Source: Rhodoferax sp.
GTDB lineage: Bacteria > Pseudomonadota > Gammaproteobacteria > Burkholderiales > Burkholderiaceae_C
Length of the DNA stretch: 43,187 nt
NCBI RefSeq assembly: GCF_025354435.1
Contig: NZ_JANXMU010000074.1
Span: forward strand, 1-43,187
Direction of reading: 5' to 3'
The notes beneath the pieces are model-generated. The model saw nothing but the letters and a program-made list of their open reading frames with translations. It made no database searches and was not told where the DNA came from. Both the position numbers and the translations under genes were made by a program. Below are positions 34,531 to 41,790 of this stretch, piece by piece. Each line of letters begins with the position of its first letter. Within the stretch, counting starts at the first letter, position 1.

Positions 34531-35508
34531 ATGAACAACCTACTCTCACCCCTTTCGCGCCGCCAATGGCTGCAAGCTGCCGCCGTGCTACCCGCCGTCG
34601 GCGTACTTCCCCGCTGGAGCGCGGCCCAGACGCAGACGGCACTGGTCCTGGGCGACCAGGCCGGTGGACTGCGCGCCTTGTTCGAAGCCTCCAAGGCGCT
34701 GGACGGCGCACCCTTTGCCTGGCACTGGGCCAACTTCCAGGGCGCAGCCCCGCTGTTTGAGGCGCAACGTAGCGGCGCGGTGGACATGGCCATGGCGGGC
34801 GATCTGCCGGTGCTGGCCGCGGCGGTGGGCAAGACCGCGATGAAGATCGTGGCTACGCGTGTCGGTAAGGCCGACTCGCTGGGCATCGTGGTGCAGGGCG
34901 ATTCGCCGCTGCGCAGCGTGGCCGACCTGCGCGGCAAAACCGTGGTGGTGTCATCGGCGCGCGGCAGCATTTCGCAGTACCAGCTCTACGGCGCGCTGGA
35001 AGAAGCCGGGGTGCGGCGCGACGAGGTCACCGTCAAGTTCGTGCTGCCCACCGATGCGTCCACCGCGTTTGCGTCCAAGCAGATCGACGCCTGGGCGGTG
35101 TTTGACCCGTACTACACCATTGCTTTGCAAAACGGCGGCCGCATCCTGCGCGACCGGCGCGGCATCAACACCGCTTTAGGTTTCATCACCGCCAGCGAAG
35201 AGGCCCTGGCCGACCCCGGCAAGCGCAAAGCCATCGTGCAGTTTCTGGACCGCCTGGCCCGCGCAGGCGATTGGGCACTGGCCCATCCCGAGGTCTATGC
35301 CCAGGCCTACACCCAGTTGACCCGCCTGCCGATCAAAGCGGCCCGCACCATCACCGGCCGTGCCGCCGTGACCGGTCGGCCGGTGAGCGAGGCCGACATC
35401 AGCGCCCTGCAAACCGTGGCCGACCGCTCGGCCCGCGACGGGATTCTGCCGCTGCGGGTGGACGTGCGCGCCATCACCGACACCCAGCTCTGGCCGCGGG
35501 CAGCCTGA
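34531..35508 (+). CDS. Aliphatic-sulfonate-type ABC substrate-binding protein, Tat-exported
   Basis: The 325-residue protein has a clear twin-arginine signal (SRRQWLQAAAVLPAVGVLPRWSAA). The body is SsuA-like: PLFEAQRSGAVDMAMAGDLPVLAAA, SVADLRGKTVVVSSARGSISQYQLYGALEEAGV, FASKQIDAWAVFDPYYTIAL. Sulfonate, taurine or an analogue is the usual ligand, but specificity cannot be read off. It is divergent from a similar protein at 33440-34423 and also lacks transport partners nearby. A sulfate importer starts about 6 kb downstream, so both may belong to a sulfur-starvation response. Confidence 0.85.
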   Translation: MNNLLSPLSRRQWLQAAAVLPAVGVLPRWSAAQTQTALVLGDQAGGLRALFEASKALDGAPFAWHWANFQGAAPLFEAQRSGAVDMAMAGDLPVLAAAVGKTAMKIVATRVGKADSLGIVVQGDSPLRSVADLRGKTVVVSSARGSISQYQLYGALEEAGVRRDEVTVKFVLPTDASTAFASKQIDAWAVFDPYYTIALQNGGRILRDRRGINTALGFITASEEALADPGKRKAIVQFLDRLARAGDWALAHPEVYAQAYTQLTRLPIKAARTITGRAAVTGRPVSEADISALQTVADRSARDGILPLRVDVRAITDTQLWPRAA

Positions 35509-35517
35509 AAACACAAC

Positions 35518-35605
35518 GCTCCTGTTTTTGATGTCAAAAACAGGAGCGCTGTGCGTATATTTCATATGCGCTATAGCTTTATTTTAAGGATGAAAAAAGG
35601 CCGAA
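35518..35605. repeat. Type A composite palindromic repeat (best copy)
   Basis: Module 1 has a perfect 13-bp stem (GCTCCTGTTTTTG with CAAAAACAGGAGC) and a four-base ATGT loop. Module 2 is GCGTATATTTCATATGCGC. A tail ATGAAAAAAGGCC follows. It lies between convergent genes and probably acts as a two-way terminator. Confidence 0.8.
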
Positions 35606-35615
35606 TTTCATGTAT

Positions 35616-36566
35616 TTAACTTTGGCGCTTTACCGTACCGGCGCGCGAGACCAAGAACACCCCCGGCAGAATCAAAGCCGCACCCACCAAATGGTGCCAA
35701 CCCAGGCTTTCGCCCAACACCAGCCACGCCAGCAGCGCCCCATACAAAGGGCCCAGGTACAGGGTGACGGCCACCTTGCTGGCCCCCAGAATTTTTTGTG
35801 CCCAGCCGTAAATCCAATAGGCCATGATGCCCGGCACCAGGGCCGCCGTCACACCCAGCACCCAGGCCTCGGTGCCCAGCGGTGGGGTATCGGGCTGCGC
35901 CATTTCCCAGGCGGTGCCCAGCAGCAAAACTGGCATGGCCCCCCAGCAGATGGCGGCCAACCGGGCGGTGGAGCCCAACGTGCTGGGCCAGATTTTCTGC
36001 AGCAGCGCATACAGCGCCCATGACACCATGGCGGCCACAATCCAGCCATCGCCGACCACAAATTGCACCTGGCGCAAGGCCGTCCATTCGCCTTTGACGA
36101 TCACATGCAGCACGCCCGTGAGCGCAATGGCTACACCCAGGGCCTGCGACCAGCGCATGCGCTCGTGCAACCACAGCACCGAGCCAAGTGCAATCAACAC
36201 CGGGGACGCCGAGTAAATCAGGGAAATATTGACTGCCCCCGTGGTCTGCGCACCCAGATACACCCAAGCACCGCACACCACCATGCCGCAAAAGCCCAGC
36301 GCCACGTACTGGTACCACACGGCCGCAATGCTGCGCCAGTCGCGCCGCAACTCGGCGCGTGCGTGCAGGCTCAGCAGTAGCCCCGCCAGGCCCCAGCGGA
36401 TGCAGGCCAGCGTATAGGGCGCGATGACCCCCGGTGCGCGGCGCGCCACAAAATAGTTGACCGCCCACAGCAGCGGAATCAGCCAGATGGCCCATTGGGC
36501 CAAGCGTGTTTGGGCTTCAAGGCGCAACGGAGGGGTTCTTTCAGACGGGGTGTTTGCAACGCACAA
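35616..36566 (-). CDS. EamA/DMT-family permease
   Basis: The protein has 316 residues and ten predicted helices in two EamA repeats (WAIWLIPLLWAVNYFVARRAPG; DGWIVAAMVSWALYALLQKIWP). It is an inner-membrane transporter of unknown substrate, not close in sequence to the EamA protein at 2921. The frame has no ATG near its beginning. The likely start is a TTG at 36566, with AGGAG seven bases upstream supplied by the last arm of the adjacent type A repeat hairpin. A later TTG cannot be excluded. Confidence 0.82.
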   Translation of the reverse strand: MCVANTPSERTPPLRLEAQTRLAQWAIWLIPLLWAVNYFVARRAPGVIAPYTLACIRWGLAGLLLSLHARAELRRDWRSIAAVWYQYVALGFCGMVVCGAWVYLGAQTTGAVNISLIYSASPVLIALGSVLWLHERMRWSQALGVAIALTGVLHVIVKGEWTALRQVQFVVGDGWIVAAMVSWALYALLQKIWPSTLGSTARLAAICWGAMPVLLLGTAWEMAQPDTPPLGTEAWVLGVTAALVPGIMAYWIYGWAQKILGASKVAVTLYLGPLYGALLAWLVLGESLGWHHLVGAALILPGVFLVSRAGTVKRQS

Positions 36567-36572
36567 AAAAAT

Positions 36573-36660
36573 GCTCCTGTTTTTAACATCAAAAACAGGA
36601 GCGGCTATCGAAGGTTATATATGCGCTAGAGCCACATTTCATACCTGAAAAATAGCCCTA
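36573..36660. repeat. Type A composite palindromic repeat, terminator and ribosome-binding-site donor
   Basis: Module 1 is GCTCCTGTTTTT paired with AAAAACAGGAGC (12-bp stem). On the minus strand it is followed by ATTTTTTT, which makes a good rho-independent terminator for the ETF-QO gene. Its AGGAG arm is placed to serve the TTG start of the next gene. Module 2 is degenerate; the tail is CTGAAAAATAGCC. Confidence 0.75.
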
Positions 36661-36664
36661 AAAA

Positions 36665-38362
36665 TTACATTCCGGCGTAATTGGGTCCGCCACCGCCTTC
36701 AGGTGTAACCCAGACGATGTTTTGCGTCGGGTCTTTGATGTCGCAGGTTTTGCAGTGCACGCAGTTTTGCGCGTTGATCTGCAGGCGGTCCTGGCCGGCA
36801 TCGGTCTTCACAAACTCGTAGACACCGGCGGGGCAGTAACGCGCCTCGGGGCCGGCGTACTTGTGCAGGTTGATGTTGACCGGCACGCTGGCATCTTTGA
36901 GCGTCAAGTGCGCGGGCTGGTTTTCTGCGTGGTTGGTGTTGCTGATGAACACGCTGCTGAGGCGGTCGAAGGTCAGCTTGCCATCGGGCTTGGGATACAC
37001 GATGGGCTTGCACTGCGCGGCGGGTTTCAAATAGGCGTGGTCAGGCTTGTCGCGGCGCAGCGTCCAGGGGACGTGGCCGCGCAGGGCAAACTGCTCGACA
37101 CCGTTCATGATCGTGGCGGTGACCAGGCCCTTTTTGAACCAGGCTTTGAAGTTGCGCGCCTTGTGCAATTCGGTGTGCAGCCAGCTTTTCTCAAACGCCT
37201 CGGGGTAGGCGCTGAGCTCGTCGTGCTGGCGGCCACCGGTGACGGCGGCGTAGGCGGCTTCGGCGGCCAGCATGCCGGTCTTGATGGCGGCGTGGCTGCC
37301 CTTGATGCGGCTCACGTTCAAAAAGCCCGCGTCGCAGCCCACCAGTGCGCCGCCGGGGAACACGGTTTTGGGCAGGCTGGAAAGGCCACCGGCGGTGATG
37401 GCGCGGGCACCGTAGCCCAGGCGCTTGGCGGGTTGGATGCCGTGCTCGGCATCGCCTTCCAGGTACCAGCGCACGTTGGGGTGGGTCTTCCAGCGCTGGA
37501 ATTCTTCAAATGGGCTGAGGTAGGGATTGGCGTAGTCCAGCCCGGTCACAAAGCCCAGCGTGACCTTGTTGCCTTCCATGTGGTACAGAAACGCGCCGCC
37601 ATAGGTGCTGTTGTCCAGCGGCCAGCCACCGGTGTGCATTACAAAGCCGGGCTCGTGGCGCTTGGGGTCGATTTCCCACACTTCCTTGATGCCCAGGCCG
37701 TAGGTTTGCGGGTCTTTGCCGTCGTCGAGTTTGAACTTGGCGATGAGCTGCTTGCCCAGGTGGCCGCGCGCGCCCTCGGCAAACACAGTGTATTTGCCCA
37801 GCAGCTCCATGCCGATCTGGAAATCGGCGGTGGGCTCGCCGTCTTTGCCGATGCCCATGTTGCCGGTGGCCACGCCCTTCACCGAGCCGTCGGCGTTGTA
37901 CAGCACCTCGGCGGCGGCGAAGCCGGGGAAGATTTCCACGCCCAAGCCTTCGGCCTGCTCGGCCAGCCATTTCGTGAGCGCGCCCAGGCTGATGATGTAG
38001 TTGCCGTGGTTCTGAAAGCAAGCCGGCAGCAGGAAGTTGGGCGTGCGGAAGGCGAATTTTTCGCCCAGGAAGATCATCGCGTCGTCGGTCACCGGCTGGT
38101 TCAGCGGGGCACCCATGGCCTTCCAGTCGGGGAAGAGCTCGGTCAGGGCAATCGGGTCCATGATGGCGCCGCTGAGGATGTGGGCACCGGGTTCGGAGCC
38201 TTTTTCCAGCACCACCACCGATACGTCCGTACCTTTTTCCGCCGCCAGCTGTTTCAGGCGGATGGCGGTGGCCAGTCCGCCGGGGCCGCCACCGACCACG
38301 ACCACGTCGTATTCCATCGCTTCACGGGGGCCAAACTGGGCCAGGATCTCTTCGTTTGTCAT
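36665..38362 (-). CDS. etfD: Electron-transfer flavoprotein:ubiquinone oxidoreductase
   Basis: This 565-residue membrane-associated FAD/4Fe-4S enzyme passes electrons from ETF (acyl-CoA and amino-acid dehydrogenases) to ubiquinone. The N-terminal dinucleotide motif is VVVGGGPGGLATAIRLKQL. SGAIMDPIALTELFPDW and YGARAITAGGLSSLPKTVFPGGALVGCDAGFLNV are family hallmarks. The C-terminal cluster ligands are in ARYCPAGVYEF and INAQNCVHCKTCDIKDPTQNI. It is normal in length and complete. It appears to be monocistronic, divergent from an SDR gene. Confidence 0.96.
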   Translation of the reverse strand: MTNEEILAQFGPREAMEYDVVVVGGGPGGLATAIRLKQLAAEKGTDVSVVVLEKGSEPGAHILSGAIMDPIALTELFPDWKAMGAPLNQPVTDDAMIFLGEKFAFRTPNFLLPACFQNHGNYIISLGALTKWLAEQAEGLGVEIFPGFAAAEVLYNADGSVKGVATGNMGIGKDGEPTADFQIGMELLGKYTVFAEGARGHLGKQLIAKFKLDDGKDPQTYGLGIKEVWEIDPKRHEPGFVMHTGGWPLDNSTYGGAFLYHMEGNKVTLGFVTGLDYANPYLSPFEEFQRWKTHPNVRWYLEGDAEHGIQPAKRLGYGARAITAGGLSSLPKTVFPGGALVGCDAGFLNVSRIKGSHAAIKTGMLAAEAAYAAVTGGRQHDELSAYPEAFEKSWLHTELHKARNFKAWFKKGLVTATIMNGVEQFALRGHVPWTLRRDKPDHAYLKPAAQCKPIVYPKPDGKLTFDRLSSVFISNTNHAENQPAHLTLKDASVPVNINLHKYAGPEARYCPAGVYEFVKTDAGQDRLQINAQNCVHCKTCDIKDPTQNIVWVTPEGGGGPNYAGM

Positions 38363-38423
38363 GTCATTCTTTTCGGGTGGGGCGGCTGCTGGGGTGCAGT
38401 TACAACGGGGTTACAAGCGGGAC

Positions 38424-38440
38424 AAAATCGCCGCGATTTT
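38424..38440. promoter_or_regulatory. Perfect 17-bp dyad between etfD and SDR genes
   Basis: AAAATCGCCGCGATTTT has eight-base perfect arms. It lies in the shared 140-bp gap of two divergent genes, beside a direct repeat GTTACAA (38399-38405 region and 38410-38416 region). It is a good operator candidate; the binding protein is unknown. Confidence 0.35.
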
Positions 38441-38502
38441 ATGCGGACTGCCCGGGGGGCGCTGTCACAATGGTCGATTACTACAGTGTGGAGACTCTCA
38501 GC

Positions 38503-39288
38503 ATGGCATACAGCATGGATCTTTCGGGCCGGGTGGCCCTGGTTACCGGCGCATCGGGCGGCCTGGGGGCTCAGTTTGCCCGCACGCTGGCACAGGCCGG
38601 GGCGGCCGTGGTGCTGGCCAGCCGCCGCATCGACAAGCTCAAGGAGCTGCGCGCCCAGATCATCGGCGAGGGCGGTGACGCCACCGTGGTGGAGCTAGAC
38701 GTAAGCGACAACGACTCTATCCAATCCGCCGTGGCGCACACCGAAACCGAGGTGGGTTCCATCGACATCCTGGTCAACAACTCGGGCGTGAGCACCACCC
38801 AGCGCCTGCAGGACGTGACTGAGGACGACTTCGACTTCATGTTTAACACCAATGTGCGCGGCGCATTTTTTGTCGCGCAGGCGGTGGGCAAACGCATGCT
38901 GGCCCGGGCCCAAGGCTCGGCCCCCGGCAGCTATACCGGCGGGCGCATCATCAACATCGCCAGCATGGCCGGGCTCAAGGTGCTGCCGCAGATTGGCGTG
39001 TATTGCATGAGCAAGGCGGCGGTGATCCAGATGACCAAGGCCATGGCGGTGGAGTGGGGCAAGTACGGCATCAACGTCAACGCCATTTGCCCCGGCTACA
39101 TCGACACCGAAATCAACCACCACCACTGGAGCACCGAGCAGGGCCAGAAGCTGGTGCAGATGCTGCCGCGCAAACGCATCGGCAAGCCGGAAGACCTGGA
39201 CGCGCTGCTGGTGCTGCTGGCCAGCGGGCAGAGCCACTTTTTGAACGGCGCGGTGATTGCCGCCGACGATGGCTTTGGTGCAGCCTAA
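38503..39288 (+). CDS. SDR-family oxidoreductase
   Basis: The short-chain dehydrogenase has 261 residues from the ATG at 38503, which GGAG precedes by nine bases; a longer upstream frame lacks homology-like sequence. The cofactor motif is VTGASGGLGAQFA, followed by NNSGVSTT, the catalytic Ser in INIASMAG and YCMSKAA with the Tyr-x3-Lys pair, then CPGYIDTEIN. It uses NAD(P)H on an unknown ketone or alcohol; similar proteins are often named FabG-like. Beside etfD, a role in acyl or hydroxyacyl metabolism is plausible. Its stop overlaps the mnmC stop. Confidence 0.9.
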   Translation: MAYSMDLSGRVALVTGASGGLGAQFARTLAQAGAAVVLASRRIDKLKELRAQIIGEGGDATVVELDVSDNDSIQSAVAHTETEVGSIDILVNNSGVSTTQRLQDVTEDDFDFMFNTNVRGAFFVAQAVGKRMLARAQGSAPGSYTGGRIINIASMAGLKVLPQIGVYCMSKAAVIQMTKAMAVEWGKYGINVNAICPGYIDTEINHHHWSTEQGQKLVQMLPRKRIGKPEDLDALLVLLASGQSHFLNGAVIAADDGFGAA

Positions 39289-41027
39289 GCGTTGCTGAGG
39301 TAGCGCCGCACGTCCAGCGCCGCCGCTGCTTTCTTCTCCACCGGCCAGGGCTCACCATGCAATTGCGCCGCCAGCAGCTCGGCGCACAGGTGGGCAAAGC
39401 TCAGCCCACGTGAACCCATGGCCGTGCTGGCCCATAGGCCGGGGGCGATCTGTCCCACCATCGGCAAACGGTCCGGGGCCGCGCAGCGGATACCCGCCCA
39501 GGCTTGCACCGTGCCGTCTTCAAATTGGTTTTGCAACACGCTGGCCGCTTCGGGCAGCAGGACCTGCAGGCGCTCCAGGTTGGCCTGGTGGTCGGCTGCG
39601 GTGACATCTGCACAGGCGCTGTCGCGTTCGTAGCTGGCCCCCATCACCCAGGTGCGGCCCTGCGCCGTGGGCAGATCGGGGATGAAGCTGCCGTGGCCAT
39701 TGACGGGGTAGAGCGGCAAGGTCTCATTTCTACGCGACCCGATGGAAACCTGGCCGCGGATGGGCTGCAGGGGTAAGGCCGCTCCGCCGATCGCCCGGCT
39801 GGCCATGCCGGCGGCCACCACCACCAGCGGGGCTTGTGCCAGCACTTGGTCCTGCACATCCAGCACCTGCCAGCCCTCGGGCGTTGCTTGTAGTCTGTCT
39901 ACCTGCGCCCCGCCTTGCCAGGTGATGTGCGCGTGGTCCAGCCAGGCTTGCACCAGGTGTGCGGGGCGGACCCAGCCTGCATGGGCGTGCCACAGCGGTT
40001 CGGCATTGGCCTGCTTTTCCTGCACCCCCGAGGGCTGCCAGTCTTGGTCAATGGTCAACAGTAACTGAGCCTGCTGCAGCGTGGACCGCACGCCGCTGCG
40101 CGACAGGCGCGAGGCCAGGTTGTCGTCTTTGGACACCAGCGGGGCCAGCAGCCCGCCGGGTAGACCGGACGCCCCGGCAGCGGGGGCCGGAGCAGCATCC
40201 AGCACGGTCACCTGCCAGCCGCGCCGTGCCAGGCTGGCGGCCACGGCGGCCCCGGCCAGGCCTGCGCCAATGACGATGCAGTGGCTGGGCGGCATGGGTG
40301 ATCTGGGTGCGGTGGCCTCGGGCTTGCGGGGCTCCCAGGTGGGGTTGTAGTGGCCTTGCAGGTTGTCGCGCTTGGGCGGTATGCCCGGGGTTTTTTGCAC
40401 GTCAAAGCCGCACTGGGCCAGGCTGTCGCGCACGGTGCGGGCGATGGTCCAGGTGGCGACGCGGGTGCCGCGTCGGCAGCGCCGGGCCACGGCCTTCAGG
40501 GTGTGCAGATTCCAGATGTCGGGGTTGCGTTGCGGGCTGAAGCCGTCCAGGTACACACTGTCGGCCTCAAACGCCATTTCGCGCAGCATGGCCTGGGCAT
40601 CACCGACGCACAGGGTGAGCACCACCTGGCCGCCCTCGAATACCAGGCGGTGAAATCCCGGTGTCAGGCCCCACCACTGGGCGTGGAGCTGGGTGGCCAG
40701 GGGTTGGAGTATGGGGTCGGTGGGCAGGCTGCGCAGCAGATCGTCGGCGCTGGCGGGCCAGGCTTCGATGGAGACAAAGTGCAAAACCTGGGGTCGCTGC
40801 GGGTCGGCCCGCCAGGCAGCCCAGGTGACCAGAAAGTTCAGGCCCAGGCCAAAGCCGGTTTCCAGGATACGCCACTGTGGCTGCTCGGCCCAGGCGGCGG
40901 GCAGGCCGCAGCCGTGGAAAAACACCTCGCGGGCCTGCGCCAGCCCGCCCCCTTCGCTGCGGTAGCGGTCACCGAAGCGCGGGCTGAACGGCGTGCCGTC
41001 GGGCAGCCATTCAATAGCTTCACTCAA
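39285..41027 (-). CDS. mnmC: Bifunctional tRNA mnm5s2U34 biosynthesis protein MnmC
   Basis: This 580-residue fusion makes the wobble base mnm5s2U in tRNA. The N-terminal methyltransferase (about 1-235) has LETGFGLGLNFLVTW and VYLDGFSPQRNPDIW. The C-terminal FAD oxidoreductase (about 246-580) starts at CIVIGAGLAGAAVAASLARRG and contains SGLPGGLLAPLVS and the late IRCAAPDRLPMVG. The start is a TTG at 41027, two bases after the yggX stop; it gives the family N-terminus (SEAIEWLPDGTPFSPRFGDRY). Confidence 0.95.
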   Translation of the reverse strand: MSEAIEWLPDGTPFSPRFGDRYRSEGGGLAQAREVFFHGCGLPAAWAEQPQWRILETGFGLGLNFLVTWAAWRADPQRPQVLHFVSIEAWPASADDLLRSLPTDPILQPLATQLHAQWWGLTPGFHRLVFEGGQVVLTLCVGDAQAMLREMAFEADSVYLDGFSPQRNPDIWNLHTLKAVARRCRRGTRVATWTIARTVRDSLAQCGFDVQKTPGIPPKRDNLQGHYNPTWEPRKPEATAPRSPMPPSHCIVIGAGLAGAAVAASLARRGWQVTVLDAAPAPAAGASGLPGGLLAPLVSKDDNLASRLSRSGVRSTLQQAQLLLTIDQDWQPSGVQEKQANAEPLWHAHAGWVRPAHLVQAWLDHAHITWQGGAQVDRLQATPEGWQVLDVQDQVLAQAPLVVVAAGMASRAIGGAALPLQPIRGQVSIGSRRNETLPLYPVNGHGSFIPDLPTAQGRTWVMGASYERDSACADVTAADHQANLERLQVLLPEAASVLQNQFEDGTVQAWAGIRCAAPDRLPMVGQIAPGLWASTAMGSRGLSFAHLCAELLAAQLHGEPWPVEKKAAAALDVRRYLSNA

Positions 41028-41029
41028 GA

Positions 41030-41302
41030 TCAGGCGGCGGGGGGGACGTAGCCTTGGGCGGCATCGGCACCGCTGCCGAAGAAATGGTTTTCCATCTGGC
41101 GGGCTAGGTACTGGCGGGCGCGCAGGTCGGCCAGGTTCAGGCGGTTTTCATTCACCAGCATCGTCTGGTGCTTGAGCCAGGCGGCCCAGGCTTCCTTGCT
41201 GACGTTTTCCCACAGGCGCTTGCCCAGGTCGCCGGGGTAGGGCGGAAAGTCGAGGCCTTCGGCTTCTTTGTCGAGTTTGATGCAGTGGACCATGCGTGCC
41301 AT
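41030..41302 (-). CDS. yggX: Fe(2+)-trafficking protein YggX
   Basis: The 90-residue protein is almost entirely family consensus: [36 protein letters not shown] with the conserved Cys, then [32 protein letters not shown]. It protects iron-sulfur clusters and is linked to MutY in many bacteria; here it pairs with mnmC instead. The start is the ATG at 41302, with AAGG about eight bases upstream; the longer frame to 41380 is not family-like. Confidence 0.95.
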   Translation of the reverse strand: MARMVHCIKLDKEAEGLDFPPYPGDLGKRLWENVSKEAWAAWLKHQTMLVNENRLNLADLRARQYLARQMENHFFGSGADAAQGYVPPAA

Positions 41303-41338
41303 GTGGGAGCCTTGTAGATTTTGAAATTTAAGAGAGGG

Positions 41339-41357
41339 GCGGGTCCGGTGGACCCGC
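41339..41357. promoter_or_regulatory. Perfect GC hairpin in the yggX leader region
   Basis: GCGGGTCC and GGACCCGC form an eight-base perfect stem with a three-base loop, about 37 bp upstream of the yggX ATG. It has no adjoining T run. It could be a leader hairpin, an operator or a weak terminator. The rest of the 197-bp gap to 41499 shows only the ribosome-binding site of the next gene. Confidence 0.35.
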
Positions 41358-41499
41358 AATGCAGGGGGCGACTTTAGCAATCTTTTGAAGCCCGCTGGCC
41401 GGGATGGTTACGCCGCCTTTACAGAACTTCATTGCTTGCGCGTAGGCCAGACGGGCGGCCAGCCGTTGAATAGACATTACTTATATCTGGAGTCCCGCT

Positions 41500-41682
41500 A
41501 TGCGAGCCCTTGTCTCTGCTCTTGTGTTGGTTGCGGCCTTGTCTGGTTGCGCGATCGTGCCCTACGGCCCCAACGTATATGGCCCCGGCGTGGTGGTGCA
41601 GCCCCAGGTGGTGCTGTCGGGTGGTTATTACTACGGCCATGGCGGCGGTTATGGGCGCGGTTGGGGTGGTCGGGGGCGTTAA
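41500..41682 (+). CDS. Small Gly/Tyr-rich lipoprotein
   Basis: This 60-residue protein has a lipoprotein signal (VSALVLVAALSGC) and a short mature part rich in Gly, Tyr, Pro and Val (VPYGPNVYGPGVVVQP, then a GYYYGHGGGYGRGWGG run). CTGGAG sits ten bases before the ATG. Similar tiny Gly/Tyr-rich lipoproteins are widespread in Burkholderiales without known function. It may be anchored in the outer membrane. It is 108 bp upstream of the sulfate-binding protein gene; a functional link is not established. Confidence 0.75.
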   Translation: MRALVSALVLVAALSGCAIVPYGPNVYGPGVVVQPQVVLSGGYYYGHGGGYGRGWGGRGR

Positions 41683-41749
41683 TCCGCTTCTATATTCGAA
41701 ATCCAGCTAACCAAACAAATAATCAGTCGTTTGAGAATGAAGCGGCGGA

Positions 41750-41783
41750 CCAGACAATAAAGGACAACTCTTTTATCGTCTGG
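41750..41783 (+). promoter_or_regulatory. Imperfect stem-loop just before sbp
   Basis: CCAGAC-A-ATAAA pairs with TTTAT-C-GTCTGG (one mismatch), ending seven bases before the sbp ATG. The only Shine-Dalgarno-like sequence, AAAGGA, lies in its loop side, so it may influence translation or be part of a regulator site for sulfur control. Confidence 0.35.
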
Positions 41784-41790
41784 TAACCGC

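Noticed and set aside
32528-36660. Three similar type A palindromes as a CRISPR-like array
   Set aside because: They are 1-3 kb apart with genes in between, differ in length and sequence, and are strongly palindromic; there are no regular spacers and no cas genes.
36722-38698. Long plus-strand open frame (658 codons) opposite etfD
   Set aside because: The minus strand encodes a complete ETF-QO with all cofactor motifs; the plus frame has no recognisable domain.
39281-39290. Four-base overlap of SDR and mnmC stop codons as a regulatory feature
   Set aside because: Tail-to-tail overlaps of this size are common in compact genomes, and no terminator or other signal is associated with it.
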